A stretch of DNA of 64,000 nt, taken from NCBI GenBank assembly GCA_029259945.1, contig JAJDEF010000037.1, positions 1 to 64,000 on the forward strand. The letters are read 5' to 3'. The first letter of the stretch is position 1. Each line of letters opens with the position of its first letter. Positions 18,365 to 27,466 of this stretch are shown here, piece after piece. The notes under the pieces were generated by a model that was not told where the DNA came from, made no database searches, and saw only the letters and a list, made by a program, of their open reading frames with translations. Source of the stretch: Planctomycetota bacterium. GTDB taxonomy: Bacteria; Planctomycetota; Planctomycetia; Pirellulales; Lacipirellulaceae. The translations under genes were made by a program, and so were the position numbers.

Positions 18365-19078
18365 TTACCGCTCGTTTACCTCTTTTAACTCTGGACGCAT
18401 CCACGCCAAGTAACAAGCCGTCGAAATCCCGGCGGCGCCGAACAGCATGCACATTACCATGATTTGGTATCGTGCCGCAATCAACGGGGCAACCCCAGAG
18501 AGAATCTGCCCAGTCATCATTCCCGGCAGCGAAACCAGCCCAACGGCGAACAGCGAATTGGTAATGGGGATCAGAGCCGTTCTCATCGCAGTTTGGCGAG
18601 CCTGCTCGTAGTTGACATGCTGATGCATTTCGGCGTTGAACCGCTCGGCGGCGAGGCTTACCGCGTTCATCGCCCCGGCGAAAATCATGCCGGCCAGCGG
18701 GATCATCTTTTTCGGCTCAAACCAAGGGTCTAAATCCAAGACACCCTGTGTTATCAAGACCAGCGTGGTCACCCCGCCTAGCAGAATTGCGCCAAGTATC
18801 TTGGCAAAGTTCGTCCCCGTATAGTTGTCTGCCGACCGCAAGACAATCCAACTCGCAGCCACAAGCATTGTCGACAAGACGGCCACAACCATCATCGCCT
18901 GCTCGGTTTTGAAAATGTAGTTCAGCACATACCCGATCAAAAGCAGTTGGATCAACATACGCGCCATCGCATAGATCGTGGTGCCACCGCCAAGCGACCA
19001 GCGATAAAGAACGACAACCACCACAGCCACGGGCAAAAAAGAAAGGGCCAGATTTTGTAACGGAATTTCCTGCATCAA
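18365..19078 (-). CDS. FetB-like ABC transporter permease (UPF0014)
   Basis: A 237-residue inner-membrane protein with about seven spans, all hydrophobic segments alternating with short loops, in the UPF0014 family. E. coli FetB works with the ATPase FetA to export iron under oxidative stress. Marks include ARMLIQLLLIGYVLNYIF in the N-terminal third and PGMMTGQILSGVAPLIAARYQI near residue 190, the conserved cytoplasmic loop. No ATPase gene lies beside it in this window, so its partner must be encoded elsewhere. A second ATG follows the first directly. Confidence 0.85.
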   Translation of the reverse strand: MMQEIPLQNLALSFLPVAVVVVVLYRWSLGGGTTIYAMARMLIQLLLIGYVLNYIFKTEQAMMVVAVLSTMLVAASWIVLRSADNYTGTNFAKILGAILLGGVTTLVLITQGVLDLDPWFEPKKMIPLAGMIFAGAMNAVSLAAERFNAEMHQHVNYEQARQTAMRTALIPITNSLFAVGLVSLPGMMTGQILSGVAPLIAARYQIMVMCMLFGAAGISTACYLAWMRPELKEVNER

Positions 19079-19186
19079 GCTTCTCCCGCCGATTATTAGT
19101 TGATTGCCACTGCTAAGAAGAGCCTAGCAGCAATCTGGGGAAGCGTGACCTTCATTTTTGGCCGAAGGCCTGTTTTCAGCGAAGGC

Positions 19187-19678
19187 CTATTTGTCCAAAG
19201 ATTGGATCAGAGCTTGTTTGGCCAACGCCATGCGAGTTGCCGCTCGCAATAAATCTAATTGATAGAGTTGCGACTGTTGTCGACTGCGGCGCAATAATGC
19301 AAGCTTCTCGTCCTTGATCTGTTGCAAGCGTTGCTCGGTTTCAAGTAACGCTAATCGGTTACTTTCGGCGGCAGTGCGTACGGGAGAATAGTCACCGACC
19401 CGTAAAAACGGTTGATAATCTCGCAACCGACGCCGCAGCACGGCAATCTCAGCGGCGGCATATTTTGACTGCTGGTCGAGTTGCCGTCGTCGCTGAGGTA
19501 TCGCGACGAACCGGTATTCACGCAACTGCAGCTTGGCTGCTTGATACTCGCGATGGGCGTCAATCAATTCCAAAGAAACGATCTGCCCTGTGACTCCTGG
19601 CTCAGCGGCGTAAGCCTCGACGGTGAACAACGTGCAAACGATCGACAAGAGACACGACATTAAAAGGAGAGGACGCAT
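19187..19678 (-). CDS. Exported coiled-coil protein, function unknown
   Basis: A 163-residue protein with a signal peptide (MRPLLLMSCLLSIVCTLFTV...). The mature part is rich in Arg, Gln, Leu and Glu and is predicted by eye as long helices (YQAAKLQLREYRF, LLETEQRLQQIKDEKLALL), so it is likely a coiled coil in the periplasm. The ATG at 19678 is chosen because CAGGAG precedes it by nine bases; the frame extends to 19726. No family recognised. Confidence 0.6.
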   Translation of the reverse strand: MRPLLLMSCLLSIVCTLFTVEAYAAEPGVTGQIVSLELIDAHREYQAAKLQLREYRFVAIPQRRRQLDQQSKYAAAEIAVLRRRLRDYQPFLRVGDYSPVRTAAESNRLALLETEQRLQQIKDEKLALLRRSRQQSQLYQLDLLRAATRMALAKQALIQSLDK

Positions 19679-19822
19679 TGCGGGTGAACTCCTGGGGGAA
19701 TAAGAGGGGAGAAAAGCAGGCCGCACTCAAGCAGTGCCGCTAGTTCTCAGAGTAATTGGGCCCTGGTCGAATTGCCACAAAATGACCATTCGCCGGTCAC
19801 TAGGCGTTACGACCGCGCCAGA

Positions 19823-20974
19823 TCAACCCAAAACGATGAGATTATCTCGGTGAACCACCGCGTCGTAGGGGCAGTGGCCAAGCAACTCGGCAAAGCGCTC
19901 GGTGGGTTGGCCAACAATCGTCTGCATTTCGCCAAAGGAATAGTTAATCAATCCTCGCGCAAATTCCTCTCCTGCGGCGCTGCAGAGCGTCACCACATCG
20001 CCTTTGGCAAAGCGGCCTTCTACGGCCGTCACCCCCACCGCCAAAAGACTCTTCCCTCCAGTTGCAATCGCATTGCAGGCCCCTGCATCAAGGATCAACT
20101 TGCCGGCGGGGTTGGCACTCCAGCCAATCCAACGCTTGCGCGAATCGACAGCACGCCCTTCGGCCAAGAACAGCGTACCCACATCGTTGCCTGCAAGAAT
20201 TTCGTCAAGCACGTTATCACGCATGCCGTTGGCGATGATGACATTTTCGCCGGCCGTGGTGGCAATGCGAGCCGCCCGCAACTTGCTTGCCATCCCTCCG
20301 GTGCTTTGCCGAGCCGTGTCCCCTTGTGCACGATCATGCACCATGTCGACTTGGGCGGCGTTAAGGTCGGTAACCACCGACAACACTTTGGCCGCAGGGT
20401 CGCTAGGATCGCGGTCGTAGAGGCCCTCGACATCAGAGAGCAAAACCAAAAGCGGGGCACGTATAAGATTCGTCACCAAAGCGGCAAGGCGATCGTTATC
20501 GCCAAAACCCATTTGCAGTTCGTCGACGCTGACCGTATCGTTTTCGTTGATAATGGGTACCGCACCGCATTCGAATAAGGCAAACAGCGCGTTGCGGACA
20601 TTCAAGTAGCGTGTACGATCTTGCAAACCTTCGGCCGTGAGCAATACTTGGGCGGCATGCAATTGGTGGGGCTCCAAAGCCCGGTTGTAAGACTCCATCA
20701 ACACACTCTGCCCAATCGCAGCCGCAGCTTGCAGTTGGGCAACACTGGTGGGCCGCACGTCCGCCGCCAGACGGCCTAAACCAGCGCCGACCGCGCCGCT
20801 GCTCACAAGAACCACGCGCCGTCCCGATTGCCAAATTCGAGCCAACTGGCCAGCAATGCTCACAACGCGTTGGTCGTCAAGCGTACCATCAGCCCGCGTG
20901 AGTACCCGAGTACCTACTTTGACAACGACTATTTCAGCCGTAAGGACAATTTCCTGACGTACTAGCTCTGACAT
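19823..20974 (-). CDS. proB: Glutamate 5-kinase with PUA domain (ProB)
   Basis: Phosphorylates glutamate, the first step of proline synthesis. The amino-acid kinase domain starts with VVVKVGTRVLT and contains SSGAVGAG, NENDTVS and TGGMASKLRAA; the C-terminal PUA domain (about 285-383) includes GRFAKGDVV. Total about 383 residues, the usual length for the two-domain form. It is not next to proA. The ATG at 20974 (MSELV) or one two codons upstream may be used. Confidence 0.95.
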   Translation of the reverse strand: MSELVRQEIVLTAEIVVVKVGTRVLTRADGTLDDQRVVSIAGQLARIWQSGRRVVLVSSGAVGAGLGRLAADVRPTSVAQLQAAAAIGQSVLMESYNRALEPHQLHAAQVLLTAEGLQDRTRYLNVRNALFALFECGAVPIINENDTVSVDELQMGFGDNDRLAALVTNLIRAPLLVLLSDVEGLYDRDPSDPAAKVLSVVTDLNAAQVDMVHDRAQGDTARQSTGGMASKLRAARIATTAGENVIIANGMRDNVLDEILAGNDVGTLFLAEGRAVDSRKRWIGWSANPAGKLILDAGACNAIATGGKSLLAVGVTAVEGRFAKGDVVTLCSAAGEEFARGLINYSFGEMQTIVGQPTERFAELLGHCPYDAVVHRDNLIVLG

Positions 20975-21115
20975 AGGCAAAGAAAACTTGGTGACGACAA
21001 TATTTGGTGTAACGAGACTCGCAGCAAGGCAGTTCTCTATTATAATCGTTTCGAGGCTAGACTCCTATGACGCTTGTGACCCATGTTTGTCGCAATTTTT
21101 TCCCGAGGTTTGTCC

Positions 21116-23455
21116 GTGGCAATCTTTGTGCAGTGCAGCCATTGCCAGTCGAAGTTTGAAACCGACGCCAGTCATGCAGGAAAAACAACCCACTGCCCCA
21201 GTTGTCGTCAGCCGTTGACGGTTCCACAGATTGACTCTGAAAAATCTTCTGCGGCAGTCCAAAACTCCTCCGCCACACTTCTTCTAGAGGGTTTTTCAGG
21301 GCCAATCGAGCAGACACGACCGACGCTTCGCTATCGGCTCAGTACGGTCGTCGTCGCCGCAGTGATGGTGCTACTGCCCCTGGTCTACTTAACGCTGATC
21401 GGCTTGGTCGGCTACGGCGTTTACTATCACGCGGTCCATCATACCGGGACGTTTGAATTTGAATTCAGTGTGCCTCGCCGACTACTGATGATGCTGGCCT
21501 ATTCGGGGCCACTATGTTTCGGCATCCTTCTTATTCTGTTCCTGCTCAAGCCGCTGTTCCCACGGCAAGCTGCGGAGACACGCACCCGATCCTTAAATCG
21601 CGACCGAGAACCCTTGCTCTTCGCGTTTATCGACCGAATCTGCCAAGCCGTTGGGGCACCTCTGCCGACGCGAATCGATCTGGATTGCCAATTGAATGCT
21701 TCGGCCAGCTATGGGCGAGGGTTCGCTTGTTTATTTGGCAACCATCTTGTGCTGACCATTGGATTGCCCCTGGTCGCCGGGCTCAACACGCGTCAATTTG
21801 CCGGGGTGCTGGCCCATGAGTTCGGCCACTTTGCGCAAGGCACCGGCATGCGATTGACTTACCTCATTCGCACGATCAGCCATTGGCTGTTGCGAGTGGT
21901 TTACGAGCGGGACGCCGTGGACGATTGGCTTGCGCGGTCTGCGGAGTCACTGGATTTTCATCTCGCTTGGGTTTTCTATCTGGCCATGATGTTTGTCTGG
22001 ATCTCGCGACAGATTTTGTGGGTCTTGATGATGCTAGGCCACTTGGTGGGCAGTTATCTGTTGCGGCAAATGGAATTCGACGCCGACCGTTACGAGACGC
22101 GACTCGCCGGCAGCCAAACCTTTATGCAGACGACCCTTGGCTTGCAGATTCTTGGTGTGGCGACAGAAAGAGTCTATGTCAACCTTCCTCAAAATCTTCG
22201 CGAGAGGCAATTAGTCGACGATTTACCAACAATGATCGTCTCCACCGCCGAACAGCTTCCCGAAGCTGTCCAAGAAGCCGTTCTCAGCTCCATTGAAATG
22301 ACGTCCACGCATTGGTTGGACACCCACCCCGCCGACCGCGATCGGATTGCCTGCGCCCAACAAGAAAAGACCGAGGGCGTTTTTCGCGAAGAACTGCCTG
22401 CGACCATTCTTTTCAACAATTTCGAAGCCCAAGCCAAGGCAACCACTTGGGAATTCTACCGCAATCAATTCGGCAACGACCTTGAGCGCAGCCAATTGGT
22501 GCCGATTAGTGCCATCCGTGCCAAGCAGAAGTTCGCCCAGGCCAGTCAGAATTCCTTAGATCGATTCTTTCAGGGAAACTGGCTCGTCACCCTGCCGTTC
22601 GCGCTACGGTACAAGCATTCTCAGCCCGCTGAGAACGCACAAGAAACTTTGGACGAACTAAAAACGGTTCGCCAGCAAATGCAAAACGAAATGGCAGCAG
22701 CAACGCCCGCCTTTGAATCGCTACGCCGATGCCAATCGCAGCTGGCAATGGCCGAGAAGCTACGCCATTGCTGCCGGGCGGGGCTCGAAGTCGAAGTTGA
22801 CGGGCTCGCGAACCACCAAAGTGGCGATCAAGAGGCCAATAAAATCGAAGCCGCAGCGCAAAAAGAAATGGTCACCGCCTTTCGATCTTTAGAAACTTAT
22901 CAGGACGTTGCGACCAGACGCTTGGGAGCAGCCCTTCAATTATTACATGAACCCCAAGTTGCAAAGCGGATTCCCAACAGCAACCAAGCGCAACGTCGCT
23001 GCCAGGAATTGTTATCCTGCTACACGGCTCTCAGCGGCCAGATGCCAATACTCCTACAAATCATGCACCTTCACGGAGCGCTAGGCCTACTCATCGAACG
23101 CTTGCCCGAGGAGGGTGACGATTCGATATTTCTCGCAATTCAAGGAATCACTCGACAAGTCGATCCGGCAATTCGTTCGCTCCGAAATTCCTGGCAGCGA
23201 TGTCCCTATCCCTACCAGAAGTCGGAAGAACCGCAGTCGCTCTGTAATTTCTTAATTCCCGAACTCCCAATCAGCGATCAGGCCAGCACGATTTATAATT
23301 GCTGCGACCAAGCGGTCAGCGGATCGTTTCCCCTGTACTTGCAATTGCTAGGCGATTTAACCCGAATTGCCGAAGCCGTAGAAAATGCGCTAGGCTTGCC
23401 CTCGTTACCTGAGACAGCTCCTGCCGAAAACAACGTTCCAAGCGAGGCAGAATAG
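21116..23455 (+). CDS. M48 family membrane metalloprotease with N-terminal zinc ribbon
   Basis: A 779-residue protein. Residues 7-30 form a CxxC...CxxC ribbon (VQCSHCQSKFET, THCPSCRQ) of the kind planctomycetes add to many proteins. Two membrane segments follow (about 70-105 and 125-155). The peptidase core has HEFGH at about 234, the zinc site of M48 (HtpX/Ste24), and the third ligand in MEFDADRYETRLAG near 325. Two more hydrophobic stretches separate them. The last 350 residues are helical and unrelated to known M48 tails. The GTG at 21116 follows CGAGG by eight bases and starts right before the ribbon; an ATG 33 bases upstream is open. Confidence 0.85.
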   Translation: MAIFVQCSHCQSKFETDASHAGKTTHCPSCRQPLTVPQIDSEKSSAAVQNSSATLLLEGFSGPIEQTRPTLRYRLSTVVVAAVMVLLPLVYLTLIGLVGYGVYYHAVHHTGTFEFEFSVPRRLLMMLAYSGPLCFGILLILFLLKPLFPRQAAETRTRSLNRDREPLLFAFIDRICQAVGAPLPTRIDLDCQLNASASYGRGFACLFGNHLVLTIGLPLVAGLNTRQFAGVLAHEFGHFAQGTGMRLTYLIRTISHWLLRVVYERDAVDDWLARSAESLDFHLAWVFYLAMMFVWISRQILWVLMMLGHLVGSYLLRQMEFDADRYETRLAGSQTFMQTTLGLQILGVATERVYVNLPQNLRERQLVDDLPTMIVSTAEQLPEAVQEAVLSSIEMTSTHWLDTHPADRDRIACAQQEKTEGVFREELPATILFNNFEAQAKATTWEFYRNQFGNDLERSQLVPISAIRAKQKFAQASQNSLDRFFQGNWLVTLPFALRYKHSQPAENAQETLDELKTVRQQMQNEMAAATPAFESLRRCQSQLAMAEKLRHCCRAGLEVEVDGLANHQSGDQEANKIEAAAQKEMVTAFRSLETYQDVATRRLGAALQLLHEPQVAKRIPNSNQAQRRCQELLSCYTALSGQMPILLQIMHLHGALGLLIERLPEEGDDSIFLAIQGITRQVDPAIRSLRNSWQRCPYPYQKSEEPQSLCNFLIPELPISDQASTIYNCCDQAVSGSFPLYLQLLGDLTRIAEAVENALGLPSLPETAPAENNVPSEAE

Positions 23456-23625
23456 GCAACTTCACGTTTTTCGGGAAACTACTGTACAGATGCTATTGAG
23501 GTGTGTACGTCCGTATATTACGATGAGGGTGCCGCTGGCAATGATGACCAGTAAGCACTGTGTTTCGTTTGCCAGAGGCTGGGCACCACATCACACCTAC
23601 AGGGACAGACTCCCTCGAGGAAAAA

Positions 23626-24222
23626 ATGTCGCTTGATCTACTCACTCGCCGACAGCGCGAAGTTTTCGACTTTATCCGCTCGAAAATCCGTGGTCGTGGC
23701 TACGGCCCGACGGTTCGCGAAATTGGGGAGAATTTTGACATCAAGTCGCCCAATGGGGTGATGTGTCACCTCAAGGCGCTCGAGAAAAAAGGGCTGATCA
23801 CCCGCGAACCCAATCGGTCGCGAGCCATCCAGCTGACCGAAGCTGCCAACGAAGATCGTGGTCTGCCATTGGTAGGGCAAATCGCCGCCGGTAGCTTGTC
23901 TGAAGCAATCGAACAGTCCGAGCGTTTTGAGTTCACCGATTGGTTTGGCAAAAAGAACTTGTTCGCTTTGAAAGTGAAAGGCGACTCGATGATCGAAGCC
24001 GCCATCACCGACGGCGACTTAGTGATCTGCCGCAAAGCACGCACCGCCGACAAAGGGGACATCGTCGTTGCGCTGACCGACGAAGGCGAAGCCACGCTGA
24101 AATACTGGTTCCCCGAAGCCAACCGCGTACGTCTGCAACCTGCGAACTCGTCGATGAAACCCATCTACTCACGCAATGTAAAAGTATTAGGCGTGGTGAC
24201 AGGTGTGGTGCGTCGGGTGTAG
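23626..24222 (+). CDS. lexA: LexA repressor
   Basis: SOS regulator that is cut when RecA is activated. The N-terminal winged helix (MSLDLLTRRQREVFDFI, then PTVREIGENFDIKSPNGV) is followed by the S24 domain with the self-cleavage site IAAGS near residue 86, catalytic Ser120 in KGDSMIEA and Lys157 in ATLKYW. Length 198 residues. The ATG at 23626 follows CGAGG. The upstream region holds CTGTACAG near 23482, but no SOS box can be claimed. No other SOS gene is adjacent. Confidence 0.95.
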   Translation: MSLDLLTRRQREVFDFIRSKIRGRGYGPTVREIGENFDIKSPNGVMCHLKALEKKGLITREPNRSRAIQLTEAANEDRGLPLVGQIAAGSLSEAIEQSERFEFTDWFGKKNLFALKVKGDSMIEAAITDGDLVICRKARTADKGDIVVALTDEGEATLKYWFPEANRVRLQPANSSMKPIYSRNVKVLGVVTGVVRRV

Positions 24223-24246
24223 CAAATTGTTCACCTTCTTGTGCCG

Positions 24247-25623
24247 CTAAGCCGACTTCTCTAGTTCGTTCGCCTGATTGAGTTTGTTGTAGAGCGTCTT
24301 TAGACTGACGCCCAGTTGCTCGGCTGCTTTGGGTTTACTGCCCTCGTTGCGTTCCAAGGCTTCGTGAATCGCTTCGATCTCCATTTCGCGCAACGAAATG
24401 GGGCCGCGATGGTGCTTGGCGGCACCGAGTAGCTGTCGACTATCAAAATGCCTGGGCAAATGCTCGCGCCGAATCGGTCCCGAGTCGCAAAGAATCGTTG
24501 CATGCTCGACCACATTGGCCAACTCTCGCACATTGCCAGGCCAAACATGGCCACGCAATGCTTCAATCGCATCGTCCGCCAGCTGAGCATGGGCACCACG
24601 ACGGTGTCGTGCGAGTAGATGTCGAGCCAAGTCAGGCACATCCTCAACCCGCTCTCGCAGGGCTGGCAGGTTGATCTCAAAGGTGTTGATGCGATACATC
24701 AAATCTTCTCGAAATTCCTCTTCGGCAACCATCGTCGGCAAATCGCGGTGTGTCGCGCAGATGACGCGCACGTCGACCATGGTCGATTTATTCTCGCCAA
24801 CGCGTCGCAGTTCCCCACTTTCTAGCACCCGCAATAACTTGGCCTGCATCGCCTTCGGTAATTCGCCAATTTCATCAAGGAAAATCGTGCCGCCGTCGGC
24901 CACCTCGAACAGTCCAACTCGGTGATCGTCGGCACCCGTGAACGCGCCTTTGCGATGGCCAAACAGTTCGCTTTCGATCAGCGTCTCGGGCAAGGCACCA
25001 CAGTTGATCGCAACGAAGGGATTCTCTGCCCGAACACTTTGGTCGTGCAGCGCGCGGGCTACCAACTCTTTGCCTGTTCCGGTTTCTCCTAAAATCAGCA
25101 CGGTGGAATTCGTCGGCGCGACTTTTTCGATCAGCACACGCACTTTCTGCATCGCAAGCGACTTGCCCACAAGCTGGGGCGACCCTTCCAGCCGCTGCAC
25201 TTGATGCCTGAGGGCCAGATACTTCTGAGTGAGCTGCCGTTTTTCTACAACTCGCTTAAGCAACGCCTGAATCTCGATCAGTTTGCAAGGCTTAGTGAGA
25301 TAGTCAAATGCGCCATGCCGTAGCGCAGCGATGGCGGTGTCCATCGACGATTTTCCCGTGAGCACCACGGCCTCGGTGTCGGGAGAAATTTCCTTGCAAT
25401 GGGCAATCACGCTGATGCCATCTTTTCCTGGCATGTCGAGATCGACCAAGATGCAATCGTAGGTGTTTTTTTCGAGTGCGGCGATGGCCGTCAAGCCGTC
25501 GGGGCAAACGGTGACGGTATGCCCAAGCCGCGGCAGCTCAAGCTTCATCAGCTCTTGCAGCGAGGGTTCGTCGTCGGCGAACAACAGGGTCAATCCTTGA
25601 CCATTAGGCTGCTTGGTGGCGAT
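24247..25623 (-). CDS. NtrC-type sigma-54 dependent response regulator, possible AUC start
   Basis: Three domains: a receiver with the phosphate-accepting Asp in ILVDLDMPGKDG, an AAA+ domain with Walker A GETGTGKE, the sigma-54 contact loop GAFTGAD and Walker B GGTIFLDEIGE, and a C-terminal Fis-type helix-turn-helix (KAAEQLGVSLKTLYNKL). It would activate sigma-54 promoters when phosphorylated by the adjacent kinase. The frame is open to an ATG at 25731, deep inside the kinase gene. A perfect AAAGGAG site sits seven bases before an ATC at 25623, which would start the protein nine residues before the receiver core, so an AUC start is proposed; a GTG at about 25695 is the other choice. Confidence 0.9.
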   Translation of the reverse strand: MATKQPNGQGLTLLFADDEPSLQELMKLELPRLGHTVTVCPDGLTAIAALEKNTYDCILVDLDMPGKDGISVIAHCKEISPDTEAVVLTGKSSMDTAIAALRHGAFDYLTKPCKLIEIQALLKRVVEKRQLTQKYLALRHQVQRLEGSPQLVGKSLAMQKVRVLIEKVAPTNSTVLILGETGTGKELVARALHDQSVRAENPFVAINCGALPETLIESELFGHRKGAFTGADDHRVGLFEVADGGTIFLDEIGELPKAMQAKLLRVLESGELRRVGENKSTMVDVRVICATHRDLPTMVAEEEFREDLMYRINTFEINLPALRERVEDVPDLARHLLARHRRGAHAQLADDAIEALRGHVWPGNVRELANVVEHATILCDSGPIRREHLPRHFDSRQLLGAAKHHRGPISLREMEIEAIHEALERNEGSKPKAAEQLGVSLKTLYNKLNQANELEKSA

Positions 25624-27265
25624 GGTGCTTCTCCTTTGTCGAATATTGAATGGGCAGCGAAACGACAAATCGCGATCCGTGCCCAATGCCTTCACTAGTT
25701 GCTTCGATGTATCCTTCGTGTTCTTCCACAATACGGTAGGTGATCGACAACCCTAAGCCGATGCCCTGCCCCGCATGCCGCCGCGTAAAGAACGGCTCGA
25801 ACAAGTGCTTGCTCACCTCGTCGGTCATACCACATCCATTGTCTTCGATTACGATTCTCGCCCGATCTCCTTGTCGGTCGACCACGACCCGAACCGTCCC
25901 GTCCGCATCAAGGCTCTCTAGTCCGTTGGTAATCAGATTGAGCGCAACTTGCTTAAGCTCTTGGGCATTGACTTGAACAAGCACCGGGGCCCCCTCGAGG
26001 AGCTCCAGGTTTTTATCCTGAAATTTTCCCAAATGCTGCACCATCTCGATCACCCCGGCAACTAACTCCCGCAGGTCGGTCGTGTGGCGTTGCGAATCTC
26101 CCATCCGAGCAAAGTCGAGCAGTTTTTCGGTAATTTGCTTACAGCGAAATGCCTCTCGCTGGATCATCTGCAAATAGTCATGGGCAACTTTGACATCACC
26201 TTCCTTCGTTGCATCGACTTGGTCGAGAAGCTCGGTGAGCCGGCTATCCAACGATTCGCTACAAAGGGCGATCGACGCCAAGGGATTGTTAATTTCGTGG
26301 GCGACACCCGCCGCCAAAAAACCGACGCTCGCCAATTGCTCGCTACGAACCACTTGATTGGTGCGCTCTTGCACTTGTCGGTCGAGATCGTCGCGTGTTT
26401 CCTGAAACCGAGCCGTCATATCATTCATGGCCTCGGCTAATTCGCCTATTTCATCGCGAGTATCGAGGCGTATGCGATGGTTGAATTTCCCTCTCGCTAC
26501 TTTACGAGAACCTTCGACAAGTACCTGTAACGGCTTGGCGAACCATTTATAGAACATTCGAATCGAGGTGGCTAACAACGCCAACGCCAAGCCTGCACAT
26601 ACCCAAGCCGACGCGATGGCGGTTCGATATTGTGCTCGTACATTATCTGCAAGCGTTTGTAACCGGCCGTGCAAATGACTAGGCAGCACGGCAACCAATT
26701 GTTCGAGGTCTTCAACCTCAACACGCAAAGTGCCTATGCGCGACGGTTTGAGTAGCCAGTCTTCTTGTAAATTGGCATTGCGATGCCCACCACCGATCGA
26801 GGCCAGCACTCCCTCAATTTCCGCAAGTGTCTCGCGTTCGTGAGAATCATCACCCAATCGCAGGTCACGCTCAACTTCGTTCTGGTCGAGCTGTCGGCGA
26901 TATCGCTTCACGGCATCGACGATCAATTCATATTGAATGCCGTATTGTTCACGTAAAAGCTGGACGTCCCAAGAGTCACGTCGCGATCTAGAACGATTGC
27001 CATAGGCGTTCGCCGAAAAAGATTCCACACCGCCAGGCAATTCCAGTCGCTCGTTCGCCCGACTAAGAATGACGCGCAAATCGCTAACGTGCTGCCGAAT
27101 CTGACTTGCGAGTGGCAATTCGGCAGAGCGAGCACTCAGGCTTTTCGCCAAGCCTCGATAAGCGTAGAGCCCATAGTACGCGCTGCCGAACAACGACAAA
27201 ACCGCCACCAACAAAAGGCCTAAACCTAATTTGAGCTTCGTGCGAATAGACCAATGGGAGGGCAC
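25604..27265 (-). CDS. Membrane sensor histidine kinase (NtrB-like) with HAMP domain
   Basis: Partner of the NtrC-type regulator that overlaps its end. Order: membrane helix 1 (about 10-35), an extracytoplasmic domain of some 180 residues rich in helices, membrane helix 2 (about 215-240), HAMP (to about 290), a coiled coil, HisKA with the phosphoacceptor in GVAHEINNPLAS, and HATPase with DNGCGM and GQGIGLGLSI. The GTG at 27265 is chosen: AAGGAGG lies six bases upstream; the frame extends eight codons further. The signal sensed is unknown. Confidence 0.93.
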   Translation of the reverse strand: MPSHWSIRTKLKLGLGLLLVAVLSLFGSAYYGLYAYRGLAKSLSARSAELPLASQIRQHVSDLRVILSRANERLELPGGVESFSANAYGNRSRSRRDSWDVQLLREQYGIQYELIVDAVKRYRRQLDQNEVERDLRLGDDSHERETLAEIEGVLASIGGGHRNANLQEDWLLKPSRIGTLRVEVEDLEQLVAVLPSHLHGRLQTLADNVRAQYRTAIASAWVCAGLALALLATSIRMFYKWFAKPLQVLVEGSRKVARGKFNHRIRLDTRDEIGELAEAMNDMTARFQETRDDLDRQVQERTNQVVRSEQLASVGFLAAGVAHEINNPLASIALCSESLDSRLTELLDQVDATKEGDVKVAHDYLQMIQREAFRCKQITEKLLDFARMGDSQRHTTDLRELVAGVIEMVQHLGKFQDKNLELLEGAPVLVQVNAQELKQVALNLITNGLESLDADGTVRVVVDRQGDRARIVIEDNGCGMTDEVSKHLFEPFFTRRHAGQGIGLGLSITYRIVEEHEGYIEATSEGIGHGSRFVVSLPIQYSTKEKHHRHQAA

Positions 27266-27456
27266 CGACGACCTCCTTGTCGTAGGCAAACAAAACGGGC
27301 ATAACCTAGGCTTCGTCCTGAAGCCCAGCGGGACGCCAAGTGTATCACCTCGCAGGGAAACCCATCAAGAACAGTTAACGCTGGCAGTGCAGGTAGCACA
27401 TGCCAATCCGCTATCGCTAAAAAAGAATCACAGCTACTCAGCTAGACGTCCTAAAT

Positions 27457-27464
27457 TGCTAGCA
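27457..27464. repeat. TGCTAGCA motif site with extended consensus
   Basis: One of eight copies of this 8-base palindrome in the window. Here, and at 28492, 29738 and 60855, it sits in a longer shared context: on the minus strand GGCAGCCTGAGT, then the palindrome, then ATTTAGG. This copy begins at the stop codon of the glycosyltransferase-like gene. The remaining gap to the kinase gene shows nothing else. Confidence 0.6.
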
Positions 27465-27466
27465 AC

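Noticed and set aside
19772..20578. Plus-strand frame of 268 codons
   Set aside because: Antisense to proB, whose motifs are unambiguous.
23470..23625. CTGTACAG near 23482 as a possible SOS box before lexA
   Set aside because: It fits neither the E. coli nor the Bacillus SOS box spacing; too short to claim.
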